Below, one piece after another: positions 33,221-41,613 of a stretch of DNA of 64,000 bases. The notes under the pieces are model-generated. The model was not told the origin of the DNA and did not search any database. It was given only the letters and a program-made list of their open reading frames with translations. The translations under genes and the position numbers were made by a program. Source of the stretch: a virus; IMG/VR virus record IMGVR_UViG_3300044530_000622, positions 51,178 through 115,177 of that record; one strand, written 5' to 3'. How positions within the stretch are numbered: position 1 is the first letter of the stretch; every line of letters begins with the position of its first letter.

Positions 33221-33265
33221 ATGACCCCATACACAGACATAGAAGTTACAGACAAATACATCTAA
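33221..33265 (+). pseudogene. Remnant of a paralogue of the gene at 34157
   Basis: A 14-codon frame reads MTPYTDIEVTDKYI and then stops at TAA 33263. It is close to residues 3-16 of the protein at 34157 (KPYIDLEVTNEYTI). This looks like the leftover start of a duplicated gene. Confidence 0.4.
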
Positions 33266-33280
33266 CGTGAATAAAAGAAA

Positions 33281-33715
33281 ATGATAAACTTATTAGACAT
33301 ATTAAGTGAAGCAGAGATAGCAAAATGCCCTGCACCTACTCAAAATATTGAACTTAACCTTGAAAATAGGCAGAAGGCAATTAATGAGTATGGATACGGA
33401 CCATTAAATCCTAATGAACCTAATAAGAAGTTTTGGCAAGCTAAAGTTGATATGTGGAAGCTTGATTCAGCAGGAGAAGCTAAAAAGTCACTCTGCGGTA
33501 ATTGTGCAGCATTTGATATAACAAAAAAGACTCTAGACTGTATTGCAAAAGGAATAGGTGACGATGAAGGTTCTGAAGATCCTTTTGATGTTATTGAAGC
33601 TGGTGATTTAGGTTACTGTAGGTTCTTAAAGTTCAAATGTGCAGCTGCTAGAACTTGTGATGCTTGGGTTGTTGGTGGGCCAATAACAGACGAAAAGAAT
33701 GATAAGCAAGCTTAA
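33281..33715 (+). CDS. Cysteine-rich conserved phage protein with NLLDI tag (144 aa)
   Basis: After the tag MINLLDILSEAEIA comes a body with CPAPTQNIELN, YGYGPLNPNEPNKKFW, CGNCAAFDITKK, LGYCRFLKFKCAAARTCDAW and GGPITD. The same order of motifs occurs, from memory, in unknown proteins of T4-like cyanophages and pelagiphages. Eight cysteines in CxxC-like spacing suggest a metal or disulfide-bound fold. The tag replaces the shorter N-terminus I recall for this family. It overlaps the next gene by 17 bases. Confidence 0.65.
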   Translation: MINLLDILSEAEIAKCPAPTQNIELNLENRQKAINEYGYGPLNPNEPNKKFWQAKVDMWKLDSAGEAKKSLCGNCAAFDITKKTLDCIAKGIGDDEGSEDPFDVIEAGDLGYCRFLKFKCAAARTCDAWVVGGPITDEKNDKQA

Positions 33716-34181
33716 AGAATGGTTTAACCATTTAATTATACCAAGACCGGAATTAAGTAATATGCCGATCTGTCCATTTGCTAAATCAGCAGTGGCAAAC
33801 CAAGAATACACTGTAGAAGAAACAAACCTCGATGATATTGCATTTCAAATTAGTAATGCAAACGTTCAAGTTTATAAAGTTTGTATTTACTACCTACCTA
33901 ATTACGAACTCTACGAAGTAGAAGCATTAGAAGCTAAAACTAAAATGCTTAATCGTAACTTTAAACATAACAATAAAGTAGTTTTAGATAGCGATCCTAG
34001 AAACCCTTTTGTAATTAACGGAGTAACAACAACCTTTCCAGATTGTTATATTTGGATAGTTCAGGACCTAGCAGACTTGACTTCTAAGTCAAATAGTCTT
34101 AAATTTACTGATTATTATAGTTATTGGACTAAAGAACAATTAGACGAAGTTGTAACATGGAGAAACCTTACATTGACCTAG
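33699..34181 (+). CDS. Unknown conserved phage protein with CPFAK motif (160 aa)
   Basis: The N-terminal motif LKEWFNHLIIPRPELSNMPI followed by CPFAKSAV is characteristic of an unnamed family in T4-like phages. The rest is mixed alpha/beta (VQVYKVCIYYLPNYELYEVE, TFPDCYIWIVQDLADL). A candidate metal or redox cysteine sits in CPFA. The gene overlaps both neighbours (17 and 25 bases). Function unknown. Confidence 0.6.
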   Translation: MISKLKEWFNHLIIPRPELSNMPICPFAKSAVANQEYTVEETNLDDIAFQISNANVQVYKVCIYYLPNYELYEVEALEAKTKMLNRNFKHNNKVVLDSDPRNPFVINGVTTTFPDCYIWIVQDLADLTSKSNSLKFTDYYSYWTKEQLDEVVTWRNLTLT

Positions 34182-34420
34182 AAGTTACTAACGAGTATAC
34201 CATTCGTGAGTTTAACGAAAACATAGACCCCATAGAATTACTATGGCATAGAGATGATGAAGATAGAACCGTGGAGATACTTGGAGAAACAGATTGGAAG
34301 TTACAGCTAGATAACCAGTTGCCAACTTCTTTAAATGAGTCTATATTTATAAAGAGACATGAGTGGCACCGGGTAATAAAAGGAACCGGCACACTGAAGT
34401 TAAAAATACATAAGTCATGA
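34157..34420 (+). CDS. Small cupin-like beta protein (87 aa)
   Basis: The sequence is beta-rich with IELLWHRDDEDRTVEILGE, TDWKLQLDNQLP and IFIKRHEWHRVIKGTG (residues about 22-83). The spaced His/Asp/His residues and GTGTLKLKI ending resemble a small cupin-type barrel found in T4-like phages without known role. It overlaps the upstream gene by 25 bases and the downstream one by 4 (ATGA). Confidence 0.6.
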   Translation: MEKPYIDLEVTNEYTIREFNENIDPIELLWHRDDEDRTVEILGETDWKLQLDNQLPTSLNESIFIKRHEWHRVIKGTGTLKLKIHKS

Positions 34421-34755
34421 AACAAATCATAATTTGGATTATCGTCCTACTATTTGCAGGAGGTATTGCTTACACTCGCTTTATTAAGCCTCAACAAAAA
34501 CTACCAGATACCTCTATTTTTGAAAAAAGGATTGATTCGTTAAATAACGAAATCGAATTACACAATCAAAAAATAATGGAGCTAGATTCTTTAGTTGACG
34601 TACAAAAAGCTAGGGTTTTAAAACTTGAAAATAAACTAGGTAAAACCGCAGCTGAAGCTGCTAAAGAACATAAACAACATGAAGAAGATCTTAAGCGTAT
34701 TAGTGCTATGTCTAATAGCGATGTCGCATCTCTATTCACAGAAAGTTTCAAGTGA
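34417..34755 (+). CDS. Inner-membrane spanin-like protein (112 aa)
   Basis: One N-terminal transmembrane helix (residues about 3-18, IIIWIIVLLFAGGIAY) is followed by a long charged coiled coil (IDSLNNEIELHNQKIMELDS, VDVQKARVLKLENKLG). This is the topology of an i-spanin (Rz type), which spans the periplasm and fuses inner and outer membranes at lysis. The gene's last 77 bases overlap the next gene in a different frame, as Rz/Rz1 pairs do. No holin or endolysin is next to it, which keeps the call tentative. Confidence 0.5.
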   Translation: MKQIIIWIIVLLFAGGIAYTRFIKPQQKLPDTSIFEKRIDSLNNEIELHNQKIMELDSLVDVQKARVLKLENKLGKTAAEAAKEHKQHEEDLKRISAMSNSDVASLFTESFK

Positions 34756-35083
34756 TACTTGCTGTGTACCTTGTAATGCTTTAAGAAAAGCAATTATTGT
34801 AAAAGAGGAAAGAGTGTACTGCGGGAAGCAATTAGGTTTTGCCCGTGATTCTATCACAACAATGAAGGAAATTATCTTTGCAAAAGATACTATTATTCTT
34901 CATAGAGATAGCTCTATTGCTGAATATAAAGCAAACGAAATAAACTATAAGCAGGTTATTAAAGAAAAAGACTCTATCATTGAAACGTATAAGAAAGAAA
35001 ATAAACGTTTGAATGCAGCTAAAATAGTAGCCTACGCTGTCAGTATTGCTTCGATGATCTCAGGTTTACTATTAGGAATATGA
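34679..35083 (+). CDS. Exported coiled-coil protein overlapping the spanin-like gene (134 aa)
   Basis: The N-terminus MKKILSVLVLCLIAMSHLYS is a signal peptide encoded inside the coiled-coil end of the previous gene. Then come cysteines (DTCCVPCNALRKA), a long helix (KDTIILHRDSSIAEYKANEI) and a C-terminal transmembrane segment (IVAYAVSIASMISGLLLGI). Two membrane contacts and a periplasmic rod recall a spanin, but a clear lipobox is missing. An alternative is an inner-membrane protein of unknown role. ATGA overlap with the terminase gene. Confidence 0.5.
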   Translation: MKKILSVLVLCLIAMSHLYSQKVSSDTCCVPCNALRKAIIVKEERVYCGKQLGFARDSITTMKEIIFAKDTIILHRDSSIAEYKANEINYKQVIKEKDSIIETYKKENKRLNAAKIVAYAVSIASMISGLLLGI

Positions 35084-36654
35084 GTCAAGATTTAAAACAA
35101 ATTATTAGACAGGAGTACGTTAAGTGCGTGGTTGATCCCGTACACTTTATGAAGAAATACTGCTACATTCAGCACCCACTAAGAGGGAGGATTCTATTTC
35201 ATTTATACCCTTTTCAGGAAACAGTACTAAAACACTTTCAAGATAACCCATATTCTATTATTTTAAAGTCAAGACAGTTAGGTATTTCGACTTTAGGTGC
35301 AGGATATGCACTATGGTTAATGCTTTTTCACAAAGACAAGAACGTTTTAACCTTAGCGACTACGCAGGCAACTGCACGTAACTTGGTGTCAAAAGTACAG
35401 TTTATGTACGAAAATTTACCTTCTTGGCTGAGAATTGATGCAGAAGAAAAGAACAAATTAAGTTTACGACTCTCAAACGGATCTAAAATCACAGCTAAAT
35501 CATCAAATTCAGATGCTGCTCGTTCAGAAGCTGTATCACTACTGTTAATTGACGAGGCGGCCTTCATCGATAACATCGGAGAGACATGGGCATCAGCTCA
35601 ACAGACCTTAGCAACGGGTGGTGGTGCTATTGTACTATCAACTCCTAACGGAACTGGTAACTGGTTTCACCAAACCTGGGTTAGGGGGGAAGCAAAAGAG
35701 AATGAATTTTTACCAATTAAGTTACCTTGGTACGTTCATCCTGAAAGAGATCAGACTTGGAGAGATGCTCAAGATAATTTACTGGGTGACCCAAGACTTG
35801 CAGCACAAGAATGTGACTGTGACTTCTCAACATCAGGGGATACTGTATTCTATGGCGAGTATTTAGAGTTTTACCAGCAGACCTACATGGCTGACCCAAT
35901 GGAAAGACGTGGTGTAGACCACAACTTATGGATCTGGGAACCTGTTGATTACTCAAGAAGTTACATGGTAGTTGCTGACGTAGCTAGAGGTGATGGAAAA
36001 GACTTTTCAAGCTTCCATGTTATTGATATTGAAAACAATTCTCAAGTTGGAGAATACAAAGGACAACTAGGAACTAAAGAATTTGGATACCTACTAGTAG
36101 GCATAGCCAGTGAGTATAATGAAGCATTATTAGTAATTGAAAACGCATCCATTGGATGGTCAACAATTCAGACTGTCATTGATAGAGGATATCTTAACCT
36201 ATACTACTCACCAAAAGGAGGTAACATGACTGCCGATTCTTACTTCGACCAATACGATTATAACTCAAATATGGTTGCTGGATTCTCTATGAATTCAAGA
36301 ACTAGACCGCTAGTTGTTGGTAAGTTTCAAGAGTACGTTAATGAGAAAGCAGTTACCATACGTTCTAAACGTTTAATCGAAGAGATGAAAGTGTTTATAT
36401 GGAAGAATGGTAAAGCAGAAGCACAGCACGGTTATAATGACGACTTAGTTATGGCTTTTGGTATTGCTATGTACATTAGGGATACTGCATTAAAATTCAG
36501 ACAGCAGGGATTGGACCTAACCCGTAATGCATTAAACAACATATCAGTTACAAGACCTACTTACCAAGGTGTTTACCTACCCTCTCACGTAGCTAATCCC
36601 TATGAGATCGACAATGGTAAAGGAGGAAAAGAAGATATAAGCTGGATTTATTAA
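35080..36654 (+). CDS. 17: Terminase large subunit gp17
   Basis: The ATPase domain has Walker A KSRQLGIST (residues 63-71; the GKS-type loop in the form used by T4-like terminases) and Walker B LLLIDEAA (154-161). A coupling motif follows at about 187 (LSTPNGTGNWF). The C-terminal RNase H-like nuclease shows VVADVARGDGKDFSSFHV (about 296-313) and the later acidic ligand in NDDLVMA (about 455). The 524-residue length is close to the family (T4 gp17 is 610). It packages DNA into the prohead through the portal. No small subunit gp16 is seen next to it. Confidence 0.93.
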   Translation: MSQDLKQIIRQEYVKCVVDPVHFMKKYCYIQHPLRGRILFHLYPFQETVLKHFQDNPYSIILKSRQLGISTLGAGYALWLMLFHKDKNVLTLATTQATARNLVSKVQFMYENLPSWLRIDAEEKNKLSLRLSNGSKITAKSSNSDAARSEAVSLLLIDEAAFIDNIGETWASAQQTLATGGGAIVLSTPNGTGNWFHQTWVRGEAKENEFLPIKLPWYVHPERDQTWRDAQDNLLGDPRLAAQECDCDFSTSGDTVFYGEYLEFYQQTYMADPMERRGVDHNLWIWEPVDYSRSYMVVADVARGDGKDFSSFHVIDIENNSQVGEYKGQLGTKEFGYLLVGIASEYNEALLVIENASIGWSTIQTVIDRGYLNLYYSPKGGNMTADSYFDQYDYNSNMVAGFSMNSRTRPLVVGKFQEYVNEKAVTIRSKRLIEEMKVFIWKNGKAEAQHGYNDDLVMAFGIAMYIRDTALKFRQQGLDLTRNALNNISVTRPTYQGVYLPSHVANPYEIDNGKGGKEDISWIY

Positions 36655-36655
36655 C

Positions 36656-36663
36656 TATTTATA
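36656..36663 (+). promoter_or_regulatory. Late promoter-like TATTTATA
   Basis: Exact TATTTATA, 19 bases before ATG 36683. Confidence 0.55.
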
Positions 36664-36682
36664 CTTATATTAACACTACACA

Positions 36683-38572
36683 ATGGCTGATACTAGTATA
36701 TTTTCAAGATTACGTAGACTTTTTTCTACAGATGTTATTATTCGGAACGTCGGAGGTAATCAGTTATCTGTAGCAGATACAAACCAAATTCAAATGTCAG
36801 GAGAGTTAGAAAATAACTCTTTAATGGCTAGGTACAATAGAATATACACTACATCACCTACATCTCTCTACGGATACCAGTCTTCATTTAACTATCAAAC
36901 ATTAAGAACTCAATTATATTCTGAGTACGATGCAATGGATACAGATGCAATCATTGCTTCTGCTCTTGATATTCTCTCTGAAGAATCTACCCTTAAGAAT
37001 GATATGGGAGAGGTTCTACATATTAGGTCTTCTGATGAGAACATTCAGAAAATCCTTTACAACTTATTCTACGATGTATTAAATATTGAATTTAATTTAA
37101 GTTGGTGGATCAGAAACATGTGTAAGTACGGGGATTTCTTTTTAAAATTAGAAGCTTCAGAAAAGTACGGTGTTTATAATGTTATTCCTTTCTCTGCTTT
37201 TAACATAGAGAGGCAGGAAAACTACGATCCAGAAAATCCAACAGCAGTAAGGTACAGATATGACCCTGATGGATTAGCAGCAGATACTTACGGGTATTTT
37301 AAAACTCCAAACCAGAGTGATGCTAAGTCAATCTACTTTGATAACTATGAAATAGCTCACTTCCGTTTATTAACAGATGTAAACTACCTACCATACGGCC
37401 GTTCTTACATTGAACCTGCTCGTAAATTATTTAAGCAGTATACTTTGATGGAAGATGCTATGTTAATTCACAGGATTGTAAGAGCTCCTGAGAAGAGAGT
37501 ATTCTATATGAACGTAGGTGGTATTCCTCCTGCAGAGGTAGAAAACTTTATGCAGAAGGCTATCTCTAAAATGAAGCGTACTCCTTATATCGACCAACAA
37601 ACAGGTGAATATAACTTAAAGTACAACATGCAGAACTTAATGGAGGATTTTTATATCCCCATGAGAGGTAATGATTCATCAACTAAGATCGAAACATTAG
37701 GTGGTCTACAGTACGATGGTATTACAGACGTAAATTACTTAAGAGATAAGCTATTCGCTGCTTTAAGAATTCCAAAAGCATTCTTAGGGTATGATGAAAA
37801 GTTACAAGGTAAAGCAACACTTGCTGCAGAAGATATTCGCTTCGGTAGAACAGTAGAGAAACTACAAAGAATTATGGTTTCTGAACTATATAAGATTGCA
37901 TTTGTGCACTTATACATTCAGGGATACAGAGATGAATCATTAACTAACTTTGAATTATCGTTAACAACACCTTCTATCATTTATGATCAGGAAAGAGTGA
38001 TGTTGATGAAAGAAAAGATTGAGTTAGCTCAAACAATGATGGATTCTCAATTGATTTCTTCTGATTGGATCTACGATAATATCTTCCACTTAAGTACAGA
38101 TCAGTACGATGAGATGAGAGAGTTAATCCTACAAGATGCTAAGCGTAAATTTAGAATGTCTCAGATTGAAAACGAAGGAAATGATCCTTTGGAGACTGGA
38201 GAATCATACGGTACTCCGCACGATATTGCATCATCTTACGGTAAAGGTAGAGTCTACGATAGACCGGATGCAGTACCTGCTGGATATGATAGAGACCGAC
38301 CAGGAGTGGGTAGACCAGAAGAAAAAGCTTCAAATATTGATACTACAAACGATCCGTTAGGTATGGATAGATTGGGTAGAAAAGCAATGAAGACAGATGA
38401 CCAACAAGGATACGGAAGAGATAATACTTCACCGTTTACAATGGAGACCACTAAGAGACAGTTATCAAAACACTCTAGGTTATTAGATGAGATACCAGTG
38501 CGTAAAAAGATGGTTTTTGAATCTCAAAATAATGCAGAAGGTTTATTAGATGAGAGACAAATTAGGGAATAA
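36683..38572 (+). CDS. 20: Portal protein gp20
   Basis: The 629-residue protein carries typical gp20 blocks: ALDILSEESTLKNDMGEVL (residues about 92-110), IRAPEKRVFY-type motif (IVRAPEKRVFYMNVGGIPP, about 270-290), MEDFYIPMRGNDSSTKIETL (about 317-336) and LRIPKAFLGYDEKLQGKATL (about 359-380). It forms the dodecameric DNA channel and the start point for head assembly. The C-terminal 100 residues are charged and disordered (RPGVGRPEEKAS), longer than in T4 gp20 (524). It directly follows terminase; the sheath and tube genes that lie between them in T4 are absent. Confidence 0.93.
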   Translation: MADTSIFSRLRRLFSTDVIIRNVGGNQLSVADTNQIQMSGELENNSLMARYNRIYTTSPTSLYGYQSSFNYQTLRTQLYSEYDAMDTDAIIASALDILSEESTLKNDMGEVLHIRSSDENIQKILYNLFYDVLNIEFNLSWWIRNMCKYGDFFLKLEASEKYGVYNVIPFSAFNIERQENYDPENPTAVRYRYDPDGLAADTYGYFKTPNQSDAKSIYFDNYEIAHFRLLTDVNYLPYGRSYIEPARKLFKQYTLMEDAMLIHRIVRAPEKRVFYMNVGGIPPAEVENFMQKAISKMKRTPYIDQQTGEYNLKYNMQNLMEDFYIPMRGNDSSTKIETLGGLQYDGITDVNYLRDKLFAALRIPKAFLGYDEKLQGKATLAAEDIRFGRTVEKLQRIMVSELYKIAFVHLYIQGYRDESLTNFELSLTTPSIIYDQERVMLMKEKIELAQTMMDSQLISSDWIYDNIFHLSTDQYDEMRELILQDAKRKFRMSQIENEGNDPLETGESYGTPHDIASSYGKGRVYDRPDAVPAGYDRDRPGVGRPEEKASNIDTTNDPLGMDRLGRKAMKTDDQQGYGRDNTSPFTMETTKRQLSKHSRLLDEIPVRKKMVFESQNNAEGLLDERQIRE

Positions 38573-38583
38573 CATTTAACACA

Positions 38584-38591
38584 TATTTATT
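38584..38591 (+). promoter_or_regulatory. Late promoter-like TATTTATT
   Basis: One mismatch to TATTTATA; 16 bases before ATG 38608. Confidence 0.45.
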
Positions 38592-38607
38592 ATAAAATCA
38601 TCGATAG

Positions 38608-39441
38608 ATGTCAATAAAACATTCAAAGTTTAAAAATACGGGACTTCTTTTTGAACTTCTAGTAAGGCAGATCACCTCTGACACCTTAGAGGGAAAGAAC
38701 TCTATCGCTATTAGTATACTTAAGAAGTATTTTGTTAATACTGAATTAGGAAAAGAATATAAGTTGTACGAACAGTTAGGCGCTTATAAGAACTTAACTG
38801 AAGTTAAAGCTGAGATGGTTATCAACACTCTAGTAGAGACATCTACAAAGTTAAAGAGGACAGAGATTAGAAAGCAAAAGTATAACTTAGTTAGAGAAAT
38901 TAAAGAAAGCTACAACGTAGAAAACTTCTTTAAAGCAAAGGTAACCAATTACAAAGTATTTGCTGCATTAAACAACCTGATTGAAAATCAATCATCAGAA
39001 AAGGTAGCTCCAGAAACAGTAATTAACAATAAAATTACATTATTCGAACACTTAACTAAAGTACCGGTAGTAGTACAATCAGATGAACTCTTAGAGGAAT
39101 ACAAAGGATATAGTAAGGATTTACGTATCTTAACGTACAAAATGTTACTAGAGAAGTTCAATGAGAAGTATGACCACCTAACACCTCAGCAAAAAGAAGT
39201 ACTAAGAGAGGTTGTTACAGCAGTTGATAATACAGACAAGTTAAAGGAGTACTACAATGCTAAAATTACAGAAGTACAAAACTTACTAAGTAAGAAAACA
39301 AGTGTACTTAAAGACGAAGTCTTAAAAATTAAAATTACAGAAATTATAAAATACGTTAAGCCTTTAGAAAAGACTGAAAAAGTAACTAATGACTGTATCA
39401 TTAACTTGTTACAATACTACGAACTTGTTAATGAGCTATAA
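38608..39441 (+). CDS. Unknown helical protein in head module (277 aa)
   Basis: An all-helical, Lys/Glu-rich protein (LLFELLVRQITSDTLEGKNS near the N-terminus, ending INLLQYYELVNEL). It lies between portal and prohead protease, where T4 has the prohead core genes 67 and 68, but the length and composition differ from both. The conserved opening SIKHSKFKNTGLLFELLVRQ is seen, from memory, in other T4-like phages of aquatic bacteria. A prohead core or assembly role is likely by position. Confidence 0.6.
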   Translation: MSIKHSKFKNTGLLFELLVRQITSDTLEGKNSIAISILKKYFVNTELGKEYKLYEQLGAYKNLTEVKAEMVINTLVETSTKLKRTEIRKQKYNLVREIKESYNVENFFKAKVTNYKVFAALNNLIENQSSEKVAPETVINNKITLFEHLTKVPVVVQSDELLEEYKGYSKDLRILTYKMLLEKFNEKYDHLTPQQKEVLREVVTAVDNTDKLKEYYNAKITEVQNLLSKKTSVLKDEVLKIKITEIIKYVKPLEKTEKVTNDCIINLLQYYELVNEL

Positions 39442-39665
39442 TGGCAACCAGAAGACAGCTCAAAGAAAAGCTTAAACAGTGGCTTAGAGAGGAATCAACC
39501 TCTGGAGCAGCTGGCGGCTATATGACCCCCAACGCTTTTAATCCAAATAAAAAAGCTAGCGGTACTTCACGTAACTACTACTTAAAGATGGGTTATAAAC
39601 TCGTCAATAAAAATAAAGTACGTAAAGCAGCTAAGGGGATGGTGTATAAAGATCTTTGGAAATAA
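39441..39665 (+). CDS. Small basic protein in head module (74 aa)
   Basis: Starts with a charged amphipathic helix (TRRQLKEKLKQWLREES), then GAAGGYMTPNAFNPNKKASG and a basic end (VRKAAKGMVYKDLWK). It overlaps the previous gene by one base (TAATG). Size and basic charge recall small prohead-core proteins such as T4 gp67, though that one is acidic. Function unknown. Confidence 0.55.
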   Translation: MATRRQLKEKLKQWLREESTSGAAGGYMTPNAFNPNKKASGTSRNYYLKMGYKLVNKNKVRKAAKGMVYKDLWK

Positions 39666-39673
39666 ACAATACC

Positions 39674-39681
39674 TATTTATA
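39674..39681 (+). promoter_or_regulatory. Late promoter-like TATTTATA
   Basis: Exact TATTTATA, 4 bases before ATG 39686. Confidence 0.55.
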
Positions 39682-39685
39682 ACAT

Positions 39686-40828
39686 ATGAAAAGCCTACAA
39701 AATCGATACAATCTTATTAAAGAAGGTAAAGGCAATAAAGAAATCTTCTTAAAAGAAGTTAGAGCTGAATTCCCTCAGTATATTACCAATGTTCAAACGT
39801 TTGATCAAGTTATTCACTCTCTTGCCGAGAAAGGAATTATCAACGAAGCTATGGTATTAGTATCTGCTAACAGACCTGAAACTCCAAATTGGTTTAAAAT
39901 ATTTCAAGAGAATACCGAAACTGTAAAAGCAGACTTAAAAGATACTGATAAATCAGTAACCGAGAAAGAGACTGCTGGATACAACTACGAAGATAAGAAG
40001 AACAACAACAACATTTCAACTCAAGAAATCCTTAACGGATACTATGCTGAGATGAAAGATCCTAAGAATGCTGATAAAACAGAGGATGAAATCAAAGCAG
40101 TTGTATTTAAGAACTTAGAAAAAGATCCTTTGTTCTATATTAAGAATGCAGCATTCGGAGTTAAAGGTATTGGATACACTCAAGATGCTCCTGGTTTAGG
40201 ACCAACAAAAGAAGTAACAGGTAAATATAAATCTTCAGGAATGGAACCCGTTAACCTAAACGAAGCTAAGAAAAGAGCTATTCAAAAAGAAATCGACCAA
40301 ATTGAAAAAATGGGCGAAGTAGCTGCTTGGGAAAATAGGATTATGAAAACTCAAGAGAAGATTGATGAGTTGGCTAAAAAAATGACTGTAGCAGAAGGCG
40401 ATGATGTTAAAGAATACATTAACGAAAAAGCAGTTAAAGACACACAGAGAGATATTAAGCTACTAGAAAAGAAAAAAGCTCTATACGAAAAGCAGAAAAC
40501 TAAAGCAGCTAAGAAAGTAAACAATAAATCAATGATGGAAGATACGGTTCTCGAAAATAGTCCTGTATTAGAAGTAGATGCTACTGGTATGCCAACCACT
40601 GCAATGATGTTACAGATGGCCGATAACAATCCAAAGAAGTTTAAAGAGTATGTTAAACAAATGGATGCTGATCCTGCTTTTAAAACTCAGTTTATGAAGA
40701 AGCTAAGCCCTGCTGAAAAAGAAGAGCTTACTAAGAAGATAGAAGCACACTCAAAACCTAAGACAGAATCTTGGTCTGGAATGGTTAGAGAGTTGATTAA
40801 CAGAAAGAATTTAAAAGTAGGCAAATGA
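39686..40828 (+). CDS. Large charged helical protein in head module (380 aa)
   Basis: The N-terminal block FLKEVRAEFPQYITNVQTFD ... SLAEKGIINEA (residues about 22-55) looks conserved; the centre is a coiled coil (EIDQIEKMGEVAAWENRIMK, DTQRDIKLLEKKKALYEKQK) and the end is Lys-rich. It is probably part of the prohead core, or an internal protein, given its place just before the protease and the scaffold. It overlaps the protease gene by 4 bases (ATGA), which makes joint translation likely. Confidence 0.6.
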   Translation: MKSLQNRYNLIKEGKGNKEIFLKEVRAEFPQYITNVQTFDQVIHSLAEKGIINEAMVLVSANRPETPNWFKIFQENTETVKADLKDTDKSVTEKETAGYNYEDKKNNNNISTQEILNGYYAEMKDPKNADKTEDEIKAVVFKNLEKDPLFYIKNAAFGVKGIGYTQDAPGLGPTKEVTGKYKSSGMEPVNLNEAKKRAIQKEIDQIEKMGEVAAWENRIMKTQEKIDELAKKMTVAEGDDVKEYINEKAVKDTQRDIKLLEKKKALYEKQKTKAAKKVNNKSMMEDTVLENSPVLEVDATGMPTTAMMLQMADNNPKKFKEYVKQMDADPAFKTQFMKKLSPAEKEELTKKIEAHSKPKTESWSGMVRELINRKNLKVGK

Positions 40829-41427
40829 GTAAGAACTTACTTATTGAAACTATATCTTTTCAACCCCGTGCTTTGAAGTTATCTGAAGCGAAGGGAAGTT
40901 CTGGTCTTCCATTAGTAGAAGGTCCTTTGGCGACTGCTGAAATCAAAAACGGCAATGGTAGATACTACAGTAAAAAGATTTGGGAAAGAGAAATTGATAA
41001 GTACATGGACTCTGTTAGACACAATAGAGCAGTTGGTGAGTTAGATCACCCTGAATCTACTGTTATTAACCTTAAAAATGTATGTCATAACATCAAAGAC
41101 ATTTGGTGGGACGGTAATAACATTATGGGTAAGATTGAAATCCTACCAACTCCTTCTGGAAATATACTACAAGCTCTAATGAACTCAGGCATCACTGTTG
41201 GTGTATCATCTAGAGGAATGGGATCAGTAAAACAAATGGGGGAAACACTAGAAGTTCAAGAAGATTTCGAATTACTATGCTGGGATTTTGTATCTACTCC
41301 ATCAAATCCAGGTTCTTGGATGCACCCATTACATGAGGGTCTATCTAAGACCGTAAGTCAGTTCAGTAAAGCTAATGAGATTATAAGAGAGATCTTATGT
41401 GCTCATGGCAACTGTCCGATATTTTAA
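40825..41427 (+). CDS. 21: Prohead core protease gp21
   Basis: The S80 family signature is present: PLATAEIKNGNGRYYSKKIW (residues about 35-53), GELDHPE (71-77; catalytic His75), VGVSSRGMG (125-133; catalytic Ser128 or 129) and LLCWDFVSTPSNPGSW (150-165). Length (200) is near T4 gp21 (212). It cleaves scaffold, capsid and internal proteins after hydrophobic-x-Glu during head maturation. Candidate sites exist in the capsid protein (VIE, residues 58-60) and in several N-terminal tags in this window. A terminator follows. Confidence 0.9.
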   Translation: MSKNLLIETISFQPRALKLSEAKGSSGLPLVEGPLATAEIKNGNGRYYSKKIWEREIDKYMDSVRHNRAVGELDHPESTVINLKNVCHNIKDIWWDGNNIMGKIEILPTPSGNILQALMNSGITVGVSSRGMGSVKQMGETLEVQEDFELLCWDFVSTPSNPGSWMHPLHEGLSKTVSQFSKANEIIREILCAHGNCPIF

Positions 41428-41455
41428 CCCCTCTTAGGATAGCATCCTTTGACTG

Positions 41456-41488
41456 ACCCTCCCCTAAAAAAGGAGGGTTTCATATTTT
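41456..41488 (+). terminator. Rho-independent terminator
   Basis: ACCCTCC pairs with GGAGGGT around CCTAAAAAA and is followed by TTCATATTTTT. It separates the protease unit from the scaffold-capsid unit. Confidence 0.7.
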
Positions 41489-41503
41489 TACCAGAATAGT
41501 GCA

Positions 41504-41511
41504 TATTTATA
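41504..41511 (+). promoter_or_regulatory. Late promoter-like TATTTATA with 102-nt leader
   Basis: Exact TATTTATA. The next long gene starts only at 41614; the leader between holds a GTACC/GGTAC hairpin, an ACGCT/AGCGT hairpin and a 12-codon frame at 41517. Confidence 0.55.
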
Positions 41512-41516
41512 TTCGT

Positions 41517-41555
41517 ATGTACCACGGTTTAATGCGGTACCACTTATTACTCTAA
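41517..41555 (+). CDS. Possible 12-residue leader peptide
   Basis: ATG 41517 lies 5 bases after the late box, the same spacing as real starts elsewhere, and encodes MYHGLMRYHLLL before TAA. It may be translated from the scaffold-capsid mRNA and tune its expression, or be chance. Confidence 0.25.
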   Translation: MYHGLMRYHLLL

Positions 41556-41613
41556 AAAATTATTACGCTCTTATTAATAAGCGTATTTCCCAAAAAAAAC
41601 TATTATTAGGAAA

